Positions 16,846 through 26,002 of a DNA stretch of 64,000 nucleotides are shown in pieces. A program made the position numbers and the translations under genes. The notes beneath the pieces were generated by a model that worked only from the letters and a program-made list of their open reading frames with translations, was not told where the DNA came from and did not search any database. Position 1 is the stretch's first letter; each line of letters starts with the position of its first letter. The DNA is taken from assembly GCF_052116585.1 (NCBI RefSeq), contig NZ_JBQKKT010000002.1, positions 1-64,000 on the forward strand, written 5' to 3'. The DNA is from Luteococcus sp052116585. Lineage in GTDB: Bacteria > Actinomycetota > Actinomycetes > Propionibacteriales > Propionibacteriaceae.

Positions 16846-18015
16846 GTGAACACTGCACCGCTCCCCAGCCCCTGGTGGCGACGGATCCCCGGCGTCTGCT
16901 GGGCCGCCGTCATCGCCGCCCTCTATGGCCTGCTGACCCTCGGTGCGACGGGGTGGGGAGCCGGGTTTCCGGACGTCCTGGACCGTGCCTCGCTGGCGCG
17001 GCACACGCTGGCCTGTCTGGTGGTGCTGGCCGCCTTCCTGGCCCTGGTGCGCTGGCCCGTTGCGGCCTTCCTGGTGGTGGCCGTCGCCGTCTTCCAGCTG
17101 CGCTTCATGCCGGGCCTGCTGGACTTCGCCCCCAGCTCGTTGCTGATCCCGGCCGGTTACCACCTGGGTCGCCGCACCCGCACACGGACCGCCGCTGCCC
17201 TGGCGCTGCTCGCGACCATCGTCGGCGTCGCCGCGTCAGCCGTGCAGTACGGCAACCAGCTGACGGATATCGGGGTGGACCAGGCGACGCTGCCAGAGGG
17301 GATGCACTACACGGCTTCCACGGTGCTCACCTTCATCACGGGGCACGTACAGGACGTGCTGCTGCCCGTCCTGGCCGGAATCATCGTGCGTCGGCAGGTG
17401 GCGCAGGCGGAAGCCATCGAGGCCCGCGCGGCGCGGGAGCGTGCCGCCGTGATCACCGCCAAGGCAGCCCGCAAGGTCAATGCCGACGACTCGGCCACTG
17501 CAGGGGAGCTGATCGACGACGTCGTCACCGAGACCCAGGCCGCCCAGTCCAGCCTGCGGCAGATGGTCCGCGTGCTGCACGACCCGGATGACGTGGTCCC
17601 GCTGCACCCACAACCACGGCTGGGGGAGATCGACGCCTTGGTGCAGCGCGCCCGGCAGATCAACCCGGACATCGTGCTGGAGGGCGACGACCCGGACGGC
17701 ATCCCCGCGTCGGACTCGACGGCACTCGCGGCAGTGCGGATCGTGCAGGAGTCTCTGACCAATGCCCACCGACACGCCCCGGGCGCCCCGGTGACCGTGC
17801 GCCTGGAACGCGACGGTGACTGGCTCGCCGTCGAGGTGGTCAATGGACGATCGTCACGCCTCGTCGACGACACCGGGCTGGGCATGCGTCAGGGCATCGA
17901 GGGCATGACCCAGCGCGCCCGACTGCTGGGAGGCTCCCTGGAGGCCGGACCACACGGGCGGGGGTGGCGCGTGGCTGCCGAGCTGCCGCTGCACCCCGTC
18001 GAGGTGGATCTGTGA
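16846..18015 (+). CDS. NarL-type sensor histidine kinase lacking the H-box
   Basis: 389 residues from GTG 16846. About five transmembrane helices occupy the first ~190 residues. A linker and a HATPase domain follow (N box VRIVQESLTNAHRHA, G box DTGLGMRQGIEGMTQRARLLGG). Between them, kinases of this family carry the phospho-accepting ERxxIARELHDxxxH segment. Here ERAAVI runs straight into TAKAARKVNADD (about residues 198-210), so the histidine and ~20 surrounding residues are missing without a frame change. The partner regulator immediately downstream is reduced to its ends. The protein can probably still bind ATP but cannot autophosphorylate in the normal way. Most likely it is a decaying two-component system. 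Confidence 0.85.
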   Translation: MNTAPLPSPWWRRIPGVCWAAVIAALYGLLTLGATGWGAGFPDVLDRASLARHTLACLVVLAAFLALVRWPVAAFLVVAVAVFQLRFMPGLLDFAPSSLLIPAGYHLGRRTRTRTAAALALLATIVGVAASAVQYGNQLTDIGVDQATLPEGMHYTASTVLTFITGHVQDVLLPVLAGIIVRRQVAQAEAIEARAARERAAVITAKAARKVNADDSATAGELIDDVVTETQAAQSSLRQMVRVLHDPDDVVPLHPQPRLGEIDALVQRARQINPDIVLEGDDPDGIPASDSTALAAVRIVQESLTNAHRHAPGAPVTVRLERDGDWLAVEVVNGRSSRLVDDTGLGMRQGIEGMTQRARLLGGSLEAGPHGRGWRVAAELPLHPVEVDL

Positions 18016-18212
18016 TCCGGACGACTCATCTGACAAGGATCTGCACCCGGCTCGGTGTGCGAGACCGGGTGCAGCTCGTCGTCTGGGCCCATCGGTGCGG
18101 ACTGGCGGGGTGGCGCCGGCGGCACCGGCGGATCAGCGACGGGTCACCCGTCAGGCGCCGATCCGAACTCTCAGGGAGTTCTTGGCCCGGGCCGCGAGCC
18201 GTCAGGCCTTGA
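18012..18212 (+). pseudogene. Remnant of a LuxR/NarL-type response regulator (internal deletion)
   Basis: A GTG overlapping the kinase stop (GTGA) begins VIR, the usual first residues of NarL-type regulators, and is fused directly to TTHLTRICTRLGVRDRVQLVVWAHRCGLA, which is the recognition helix and C-terminal end of the LuxR-type HTH. The receiver domain with its phospho-Asp, and most of the HTH, are absent, so roughly 170 codons have been removed. The frame then runs on past the normal end to 18212. It is clearly non-functional as a regulator. Confidence 0.8.
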
Positions 18213-18996
18213 GGGCCTGGGCGTGGACCGCGTCGAGCGCGGCGATCTCGGCCTGCACCTCGGCGACGGTCGCGCCTGCGTCGAACCAGACACCCACGGC
18301 GTGGGTCAGCTGGCGGTTCACCTGGCGGTAGCCCTCGGGCTTCTTGCCCAGCAGCGTGCGGTCGCGGCTGATACGGATCTCCCAGATCTTGGTGTTGAGC
18401 ACGTCCTTGACGTAGATGGTGGCGCGGTCGGTGGGCTGCAGGTCGGGGTAGGTGGAGACCCGCTCGAAGGTGGCCTGCACGTCCTGCTTGCTCTCGTTGA
18501 TCATCTCGACGGTGGCGGTGGGATTGACCAGCCGGAGCACGGCGCGGGTGATGCAGAAGCCGAGCTCGATGTGTGCGGTGTCCACCTTGGTGGTGAGCTC
18601 GGTGGTGGCGCGGTGGATCGTCTGGGCGGTGAGCAGGAAGAGCTCCACGCGCGGCTTGACGATGGCCATGTCGAAGGCGGGCACGCGTCCGGCGACGATC
18701 GCCTCGATGGTGCCGCGGAGCTCGAGGGCGGTCTTGACCAGGTTGCGGATCTCGGTGCGGTAGTCGACCTTGGGCCGATCTGCCTCGGGGATGCGATCGA
18801 GGGTCTGCTGCAGGCTGGTGAGTTCGGCCAGGCGGGCGTCCACCAGGGCAAGCGACTGCTCGGCCTCCTGGAGTGCGGTGGTGGTGTTGGTCTGGCTGGC
18901 GGGTGCCGAGCTGGCCACCGGGGCCGCGACGGCTGGCAGTGCGGGCGCCAACAGGGCGGCGCCAAGGGCGGGGACGAGGAGGACGGAACGCTTCAT
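18202..18996 (-). CDS. CAMP-factor family secreted protein
   Basis: 264 residues: signal peptide (MKRSVLLVPALGAALLAPALPAVAAP), then an all-helical mature protein with DYRTEIRNLVKTALELRGTIEAI, VELFLLTAQTIHRATTELTTKVDTAHIELGFCITRAVLRLVNP and KDVLNTKIWEIRISRDRTLLGKKPEGYRQVNRQLTHAVGVWFDAGATV. These blocks match the CAMP factors (co-haemolysins) of Cutibacterium acnes, which also relate to the streptococcal CAMP factor. Such proteins enhance sphingomyelinase haemolysis and act as host-directed toxins. ATG preceded by AGGAG. Only one copy is visible here. Activity in this organism is inferred from family only. Confidence 0.88.
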   Translation of the reverse strand: MKRSVLLVPALGAALLAPALPAVAAPVASSAPASQTNTTTALQEAEQSLALVDARLAELTSLQQTLDRIPEADRPKVDYRTEIRNLVKTALELRGTIEAIVAGRVPAFDMAIVKPRVELFLLTAQTIHRATTELTTKVDTAHIELGFCITRAVLRLVNPTATVEMINESKQDVQATFERVSTYPDLQPTDRATIYVKDVLNTKIWEIRISRDRTLLGKKPEGYRQVNRQLTHAVGVWFDAGATVAEVQAEIAALDAVHAQALKA

Positions 18997-19050
18997 GAAT
19001 CTGCTCCTGGATGGTGTGTGGGGTGGGTGTCCGGGAGGGACGATCAGGAG

Positions 19051-19056
19051 ATTATC
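19051..19056 (-). promoter_or_regulatory. -10 box of the CAMP-factor gene
   Basis: GATAAT on the minus strand, about 55 bases before the ATG. No strong -35 box is seen. The rest of the 369-base gap (18997-19365) is less GC-rich than its surroundings. It holds a short inverted TGTCAC-N8-GTGACA near 19198 and no gene I can support. Confidence 0.4.
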
Positions 19057-19353
19057 CAGAATTCTTCGACGGCTGGTGGCCGCGCATTGTCGATATTCCC
19101 GTGGTGATGAATTCTATCGGGGGAGACCATCGGTCGTTCATGGTTCAACGTGATGAAAGGGCTTGTCCATGCGGTGTTTCGGGTATCCAGGAAGGCATGT
19201 CACGTGAAGGAGTGACACCAGTTCATGGGACATCCAGCCGTTCCGGAATGTCGCGAAATGACCCGGTGCGGGGGAGTTCAAGTCAACCCGGAATTCTGGT
19301 TCGTGGTGGGGGGATTCGGCCATCGTCGTCGTCCCCGCGGCGCGCCGGGAAGG

Positions 19354-19359
19354 TAGGCT
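19354..19359 (+). promoter_or_regulatory. -10 box of the Nudix gene
   Basis: TAGGCT exactly six bases before the ATG at 19366; leaderless pattern. Confidence 0.5.
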
Positions 19360-19365
19360 CGGCGC

Positions 19366-19854
19366 ATGCCCCTGACCCCCATCCTGACCACCCTTGCCTT
19401 CGTCCTCCACCCCGACGGAGAGCGGGTGCTGATGGTCCATCGCACGGCCCGGCCCGGCGACGAACAGCTCGGCAAGTACAACGGTCTGGGCGGAAAGGTC
19501 GAGCCTGACGAGGACGTCGTCGCCTGCATCCGTCGCGAACTGCGGGAGGAGGCCGCCATCGAGGCGACCGGTCTGCGGCTGCGGGGCACCGTCAGCTGGC
19601 CCGGCTTCGGCCGTCACGGCGAGGACCACTTCGGCTTCATCTTCGTCGTGGACGCCTTCACGGGAGAGGTGCCGGACATCAACGAGGAGGGGGTGCTGAG
19701 CTGGGAGCGGATCGACGGACTCGACCAGCTGCCGATGTGGGAGGGGGACCGGCACTTCCTGCCGCTGGTCTTCGACGAGTCGATCGCCCAGTTCCACGGC
19801 TGCCTCCCCTACGAGGACGGCCGCCCCACCGGGTGGAGCGTGACAACCCTGTGA
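19366..19854 (+). CDS. Nudix hydrolase (MutT/8-oxo-dGTP diphosphatase-like)
   Basis: 162 residues. The Nudix box is complete: GGKVEPDEDVVACIRRELREEAAI, with the expected G-x5-E-x7-REUxEExGU spacing around residue 43-66. Flanking features (MVHRTARPGDEQLGKYNGLGGK and the HFGFIFVVDAF segment) resemble bacterial MutT/MTH1-like diphosphatases that clear oxidised nucleotides. Substrate is not certain. Leaderless start after TAGGCT. The stop overlaps the downstream methyltransferase start (GTGA), so the two are coupled. Confidence 0.9.
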   Translation: MPLTPILTTLAFVLHPDGERVLMVHRTARPGDEQLGKYNGLGGKVEPDEDVVACIRRELREEAAIEATGLRLRGTVSWPGFGRHGEDHFGFIFVVDAFTGEVPDINEEGVLSWERIDGLDQLPMWEGDRHFLPLVFDESIAQFHGCLPYEDGRPTGWSVTTL

Positions 19855-21131
19855 GTCTCCTGCACAGCCCCGAGGGTGCTGCGGCCCTGGCTGAGGCGAT
19901 GGGGGAGATGGACCCCTCGTCGCTCGCTGCGGCGACGCGCCTGCGACGCACCCACAGCCCCGAGCTTGCCGCCGAGGCGCTCGGTCAGGCGGAATTGCGA
20001 CGCAGGGCCCGCACCAAGTTCGGCGAGGATGCCGGCCGACTCTTCTTCACCCACGACGCCCTCGAACAGGCCACCCGCCCCGCCGTCTCCGCCTGGCGCG
20101 CCCGGCGTCTCCGGCGGGAGGGGATCACCCGCGTCGTGGACCTCGGGTGTGGCATCGGCGCCGACGCGCGGGCCCTCCTGGCCGAGGGGATCGACGTGGT
20201 GGCCGTCGAACTGGACGAGACCACTGCCCAGCACGCCGCCGCCAATCTGGGTGCCGGAAGGCCCCTCGACAAGCTCGGGGACCTTGGGTGTTCGTCGGCC
20301 GAGCCTGTCGAGGCCCCCAGTGCCGTCGTCATCCACGGCGATGCCGTCGCCCTCGCCCCCGAGCTGCTGGCCGGGGCGGGCCCCGAGACCTGTGTCTTCA
20401 TCGACCCGGCCCGGCGCACCGAAGCTGGGCGCACGTGGAAGGTGGAGTCCTTCACCCCGCCGTGGGACTTCGTCCTGTCTCTGCTCGACGGTCCGCACTC
20501 CACGGTGGTGAAACTGGGGCCCGGTGTCCCCAAGCAGCTCCTGCCCGACGGCGTGGAGGCACTCTGGGTGGCCGAGGGGCACGACGTCGTCGAGTGCTCC
20601 CTGTGGCGCACGCCCGGCGCGCGCCCGGTGCACGGCGCGGTCCTGCTGCCCCTCGACAAGTTCGGGACGCGGGAAGGTGAGGAGCCCCTCCGCGTCGACG
20701 CACGGGCCCACGAGCCGCTGCCCGTAGGGCCCGTGGGGCGTTACCTGCTGGAACCGCATGGCGCGGTCATCCGTGCCGGAGCCCTGGACCGGATCGCCCC
20801 TGACGCCTGGCTGCTGGATCCCCAGGTGGCCTACCTGTCCACGGACCATCCCGTGGACACGCCCCTGGCCACGTGCTTCGAGGTGCTGGAGAACCTCGAC
20901 TACAACCCCAAGACCCTCAAGGCGTGGGTCCGGGAGCATCGTGTCGGGACCCTGGAGATCAAGAAGCGGGCCCTCGACGTCGATCCTGCAGAACTCCGCA
21001 AGAGGTTGCAGCCCAAGGGCCCCCATCAGGCGACGATCATCCTGGTCCGCACCCCGGCAGGTGCCCGCGCTCTCGTGGTGCGACGCGCGTCGGCTGGCAC
21101 TCGGCTTGAAGGAGTGCCAGCGTCGGTATAA
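19851..21131 (+). CDS. Class I SAM-dependent methyltransferase with THUMP-like C-terminal domain
   Basis: 426 residues from GTG 19851, overlapping the Nudix stop. The Rossmann core has VVDLGCGIGADARALLAEGIDVVAVELD (SAM site) and, later, CVFIDPARR. The C-terminal part (ETLDYNPKTLKAWVREH-like: ENLDYNPKTLKAWVREHRVGTLEIKKRALDVDPAELRKRL...GPHQATIILVRT) matches the THUMP-like domain of a widespread actinobacterial family, probably acting on RNA. Residues ~138-155 (RPLDKLGDLGCSSAEPVEAP) are not native: they are encoded by a palindromic repeat inserted in frame between the second and third core strands. A CIRCE operator for groES overlaps the 3' end. Confidence 0.88.
   Translation: MSLLHSPEGAAALAEAMGEMDPSSLAAATRLRRTHSPELAAEALGQAELRRRARTKFGEDAGRLFFTHDALEQATRPAVSAWRARRLRREGITRVVDLGCGIGADARALLAEGIDVVAVELDETTAQHAAANLGAGRPLDKLGDLGCSSAEPVEAPSAVVIHGDAVALAPELLAGAGPETCVFIDPARRTEAGRTWKVESFTPPWDFVLSLLDGPHSTVVKLGPGVPKQLLPDGVEALWVAEGHDVVECSLWRTPGARPVHGAVLLPLDKFGTREGEEPLRVDARAHEPLPVGPVGRYLLEPHGAVIRAGALDRIAPDAWLLDPQVAYLSTDHPVDTPLATCFEVLENLDYNPKTLKAWVREHRVGTLEIKKRALDVDPAELRKRLQPKGPHQATIILVRTPAGARALVVRRASAGTRLEGVPASV
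20262..20316. repeat. REP-like palindromic element, copy 2, translated in frame
   Basis: CCTCGACAAGCTCGG (20264-20278) and CCGAGCCTGTCGAGG (20299-20313) form a 15-bp stem with one mismatch and a 20-base loop. It is the same element as at 14837-14886. It lies entirely within the methyltransferase gene and keeps the frame open. A further left-half-like match, CCCCTCGACAAGTTCGGGA, occurs in the same gene at about 20648-20666. Confidence 0.8.
21093..21121. promoter_or_regulatory. CIRCE operator 1 (HrcA site) upstream of groES
   Basis: A perfect inverted repeat GCTGGCACTC-N9-GAGTGCCAGC, the CIRCE arrangement bound by the heat-shock repressor HrcA. It overlaps the 3' end of the methyltransferase gene and the putative -35 region of groES. 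Confidence 0.88.
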
Positions 21132-21132
21132 C
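21106..21132 (+). promoter_or_regulatory. groES promoter between the two CIRCE elements
   Basis: A TATAAC -10 box at 21127-21132 follows a TTGAAG -35 candidate at 21106-21111 with a short 15-base spacer. The start would be near 21139, at the edge of CIRCE 2. Confidence 0.5.
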
Positions 21133-21140
21133 TTTGGTTC

Positions 21141-21165
21141 TGGCACTCGGTGATGCTGAGTGCCA
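21141..21165. promoter_or_regulatory. CIRCE operator 2 (HrcA site) upstream of groES
   Basis: TGGCACTC-N9-GAGTGCCA, 19 bases after CIRCE 1. It would sit in the early transcribed region, so HrcA could occlude the promoter from both sides. Confidence 0.88.
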
Positions 21166-21262
21166 ACAGCCGTCGGCGGCACCCGCGACGACGCCCCGGC
21201 TGCTCACATGACCTTGAAGATCGACGCCTCACCAGGCGCTACTAGTCAGAAAGGGGTTTGAC

Positions 21263-21559
21263 GTGGCAACCACGATCAAGCCGCTCGAGGACCGCGTCCT
21301 CGTCCAGCCGCTGGAAGCAGAGCAGACCACCGCCTCGGGCCTGGTCATTCCGGACACCGCCAAGGAGAAGCCCCAGGAGGGCAAGGTCGTCGCCGCAGGC
21401 CCCGGCCGCTTCGACGACCAGGGCAAGCGCGTCCCGATGGACGTTGCCGAGGGCGACGTCGTCGTGTTCAGCAAGTACGGCGGCACCGAGGTCAAGTACG
21501 ACGGCCAGGAGTACCTGCTCCTGAACGCCCGCGACATCCTCGCCATCGTCCAGAAGTGA
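21263..21559 (+). CDS. groES: Co-chaperonin GroES
   Basis: 98 residues, normal length. Forms the heptameric lid of the GroEL folding chamber. Typical TIKPLEDRVLVQPLEAEQTTASGLVIPDTAKEKPQEGKVVAAGPGR, mobile loop included, and a C-terminal LLLNARDILAIVQK. GTG start with AAAGGGG upstream. The ~120-base leader carries CIRCE 2. groEL follows after a 181-base spacer that contains a hairpin. Confidence 0.98.
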   Translation: MATTIKPLEDRVLVQPLEAEQTTASGLVIPDTAKEKPQEGKVVAAGPGRFDDQGKRVPMDVAEGDVVVFSKYGGTEVKYDGQEYLLLNARDILAIVQK

Positions 21560-21666
21560 CCCACTTCGCGGCAAGGGGGGCGACCCCCTTGAACCCCCGC
21601 GACACTCGCGCGCTCCGCAGCTCGCAAGCTCGCAGCTGCGCTCGTGAGACGAAGAAGTGACCTCTG

Positions 21667-21701
21667 CCGCGCCCGCTGATCCAGACGGACGGCGGGCGCG
21701 G
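21667..21701 (+). other. Stem-loop in the groES-groEL spacer
   Basis: A 10-bp perfect GC stem (21667-21676 with 21692-21701) with a 15-base loop, followed by TTCTC, 39 bases before the groEL start. The rest of the 181-base spacer is rich in short GCTCG/GAGC repeats. It could be a partial terminator or an mRNA processing site. No second CIRCE or promoter is evident before groEL. Confidence 0.5.
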
Positions 21702-21740
21702 TTCTCACACCCGCAAGAACTCACTCCACAGGAGTATTGA

Positions 21741-23348
<1,608 letters not shown>

Positions 23349-23375
23349 GCGACGCTGCGCTGATGGGCATCGCGA

Positions 23376-23399
23376 GGCCCCCGTCGGTTGGCGGGGGCC
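23376..23399 (+). terminator. Hairpin terminator after groEL
   Basis: GGCCCCCG / CGGGGGCC stem with an 8-base loop, 28 bases after the groEL stop. Confidence 0.7.
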
Positions 23400-23536
23400 A
23401 TCGTGCGCCATGACGAATATGTTTGATTGAACCGCTCTAGGGATTGCGGAATTCCTGCAGACACAGAAATTATGCCCTATGGTGAGCGTATGACCCGGTG
23501 ATGGACTGCGGTCACGTGCGACAAGGAGGTCGAACA

Positions 23537-23806
23537 ATGATGAAGGTGCGTACGCTCGCTTTGGCTGCTTCACTGGCGGCGACTGGGGCCGTTGCCGCGC
23601 CACAAGTGGCGCGGGCTGATTCGTGGCAGCTCACGGGCACCGTCGAGTCGTGCCACGCCTACTCCTTCGGAACGATGTGCAATGTCACGAAGAAGTACAA
23701 GCGTGTCGGGAATTCCTATTGCGATGCTGGGTTGAAGCCCGGCATGGATGCAGGAGCCTACTGGAGCTACTGTTACAAGGAGGTCCGCTCCACCGTTTAC
23801 AAGTAG
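23537..23806 (+). CDS. Small secreted four-cysteine protein of unknown function
   Basis: 89 residues from ATG 23537, six bases after a perfect AAGGAGGT ribosome-binding site. This makes it one of the best-primed genes in the window. A signal peptide ends at about residue 27 (ARA-DSW). The predicted mature protein is ~62 residues with four cysteines (39, 48, 62, 79), many Tyr and Lys, and a slight net positive charge, so it could hold two disulfides. It stands alone between groEL and mtlA with its own terminator. I do not recognise the family. A secreted peptide effector, inhibitor or antimicrobial is possible but unproven. Base composition is less GC-rich than the neighbours. Confidence 0.75.
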   Translation: MMKVRTLALAASLAATGAVAAPQVARADSWQLTGTVESCHAYSFGTMCNVTKKYKRVGNSYCDAGLKPGMDAGAYWSYCYKEVRSTVYK

Positions 23807-23824
23807 TCTGCGGAGAAAGCTGGC

Positions 23825-23860
23825 GTGGGTGGCCCAAGGTCTGGGCCACCCACTTGGTTT
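23825..23860 (+). terminator. Rho-independent terminator after the small secreted protein
   Basis: A perfect 12-bp stem GTGGGTGGCCCA (23825-23836 with 23842-23853) and loop AGGTC, then TTGGTTT. Confidence 0.85.
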
Positions 23861-24013
23861 GGGTGGCCTGTGCACCATCAGCGAGAGGACGTGTTCTAAG
23901 CTGCCTCATGGCGAGAGCAAGCGCCTGTCTCTGACGGACCAAATCGTCAAGACTTGCTTGGGTCGAGCCTTGGTAGTAGCAGCGGCGTTTAGACGCCCGA
24001 CGAAAGAGACGCA

Positions 24014-26002
24014 ATGTCCACAACCCCGGCCCCGTCGGCGGCCAAGCAGGCCCAGGCGCACGTCCAGCGCTTCGGCACCTTCCTCTCGGGCATGGTCATG
24101 CCCAATATCGGCGCCCTAATCGCGTGGGGCCTGATCACCGCTCTCTTCATTGAGAAGGGCCCCTTCCCGCTGGGCAAGATCGGCGGATTCGGCCAATCGA
24201 TGGTTGGCGGCAAGCTGGTTGACAACATCGGCATCGTCGGCCCCTCCATCAACTACCTGCTGCCGATCCTGATCGCCTTCCAGGGCGGCCGGATGATGTA
24301 CGAGAAGAACCCCACGCGCGGTGGTGTCCTCGGCGCCATCGCAACGATGGGCGTCATCGCCGGTGTCCCCGGATACCCGATGTTCATCGGGGCCATGATC
24401 ATGGGTCCGCTGGGCGGCTGGACCATGAAGAAGCTGGATGCTCTCTGGGACGGCAAGATCAAGCCGGGCTTCGAGATGCTGGTGAACAACTTCTCCGCAG
24501 GCATCTGGGGCACCATCATCGCGATCTTCGGCCTCTTCGCGGTGAGCCCGCTGGTCAAGATGCTGATGGACGTCCTGACCGTCGTCGTTCGCGTGTTGGT
24601 GCGCAACAACCTGCTGCCGCTGACGAGTGTCTTCATCGAGCCGGCCAAGGTGCTCTTCCTGAACAATGCCGTCAACCACGGTGTGCTGTCGCCGCTCGGC
24701 CTGGCCGAAGCCGCGGGCCCGGCCGGCAAGTCGATCCTCTTCCTGCTGGAGGCCAACCCCGGCCCGGGCATGGGCATCCTGCTGGCCTTCATGCTCTTCG
24801 GCAAGGGGGCAGCCAAGGCCACAGCGCCTGGTGCCGCGCTGATCCACTTCGTGGGCGGCATCCACGAGATCTACTTCCCCTACGTGCTGATGAAGCCAGC
24901 CCTGCTGCTGGCTGCCATTGCAGGCGGTGCCACCGGCGTGGCGACCAACATGCTGCTGCACACCGGGCTCAAGGGTCCGGCGGCTCCCGGCTCGGTCATT
25001 GCGATATCCGCCATGGCCGGTGGCGACATCGCCAAGGTGTGGATTGCCATCATCCTGGCCACCATCGTCTCCTTCCTGGTGGCTGCGGTCATCCTCAAGA
25101 TGGACAAGTCCAGCGACGGTGACCTGTCCAAGGCCACGGCCGACATGGAGGCCATGAAGGGCAAGAAGTCCTCGGTGGCTGGCAACCTGGTTGCTGCCCC
25201 CCAGGGCGAGATCAAGAACATCGTCTTCGCCTGCGACGCCGGCATGGGTTCCTCCGCCATGGGTGCTTCCGTGCTGCGCAACAAGATCAAGGAGGCCGGC
25301 TTCGGTGACGTCAAGGTCAGCAATGAGGCCATCGCCAACCTGAAGGACGTGTACGACATCGTCGTCACCCAGGAGACCCTGGCGCCCCGAGCCATCCCGA
25401 AGGTGCCCAGCGCCACGGTGCTCACCGTCGACAACTTCATGAACTCTCCTCGCTATGAGGAGGTCGTGGAGATGATCCGCGCCCAGCGTTCCGGCCAGGC
25501 CGCACCGGTGGCCGCGGCGGCTCCCGCAGCGGAGGAGCCCGTTGCCCCGGCCCGCGCGGTCGCTCCCGCCGCAGACATCCTGGCCACCGAAAGCATCAAG
25601 CTCGGTGCCAGCGCCTCCAGCAAGGCCGACGCCATCACCCAGGCCGGCCAGCTGCTGGTGGCCCGCGGCGCCGTGGACGACGCCTACGTCGACGCGATGC
25701 ACAAGCGCGAGGAGTCGGTCAGCACCTACATGGGCAACTTCCTGGCCATCCCGCACGGCACCAACGACGCGAAGGAGCACATCGTGGAGTCCGCGATGAG
25801 CTTCATCCGCCTGGACCAGCCCCTGGACTGGAATGGCAACCAGGTCAAGTTCGTCGTCGGCATCGCTGGCAAGAACAAGGAGCACCTGCAGATCCTCGGA
25901 AAGCTTGCGAAGATCTTCTCGAACAACGAATCGGTGCAGGCCCTCGAGAATGCCGGCTCGGCTGACGAGGTGGCTGCCATTCTTGGAAAGGTGAACTCGT
26001 GA
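24014..26002 (+). CDS. mtlA: PTS mannitol transporter, single-chain EIICBA
   Basis: 662 residues. Imports mannitol and phosphorylates it to mannitol-1-phosphate. The EIIC membrane domain (residues ~20-350) holds eight or so helices with GGIHEIYFPYVLMKP. The EIIB domain follows, with the phospho-cysteine at Cys407 in FACDAGMGSSAMG. An Ala/Pro linker (~500-520) leads to the EIIA domain with phospho-His581 in FLAIPHGTND. All three are intact and fused, as in E. coli MtlA. ATG with AAAGAG upstream. The stop overlaps mtlD. The 160-base upstream gap holds no clear promoter or operator I can name. Confidence 0.95.
   Translation: MSTTPAPSAAKQAQAHVQRFGTFLSGMVMPNIGALIAWGLITALFIEKGPFPLGKIGGFGQSMVGGKLVDNIGIVGPSINYLLPILIAFQGGRMMYEKNPTRGGVLGAIATMGVIAGVPGYPMFIGAMIMGPLGGWTMKKLDALWDGKIKPGFEMLVNNFSAGIWGTIIAIFGLFAVSPLVKMLMDVLTVVVRVLVRNNLLPLTSVFIEPAKVLFLNNAVNHGVLSPLGLAEAAGPAGKSILFLLEANPGPGMGILLAFMLFGKGAAKATAPGAALIHFVGGIHEIYFPYVLMKPALLLAAIAGGATGVATNMLLHTGLKGPAAPGSVIAISAMAGGDIAKVWIAIILATIVSFLVAAVILKMDKSSDGDLSKATADMEAMKGKKSSVAGNLVAAPQGEIKNIVFACDAGMGSSAMGASVLRNKIKEAGFGDVKVSNEAIANLKDVYDIVVTQETLAPRAIPKVPSATVLTVDNFMNSPRYEEVVEMIRAQRSGQAAPVAAAAPAAEEPVAPARAVAPAADILATESIKLGASASSKADAITQAGQLLVARGAVDDAYVDAMHKREESVSTYMGNFLAIPHGTNDAKEHIVESAMSFIRLDQPLDWNGNQVKFVVGIAGKNKEHLQILGKLAKIFSNNESVQALENAGSADEVAAILGKVNS

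Noticed and set aside
19011..19508. A 165-codon plus-strand frame upstream of and overlapping the Nudix gene
   Set aside because: No domain, no ribosome-binding site, and it overlaps the Nudix gene in another frame.
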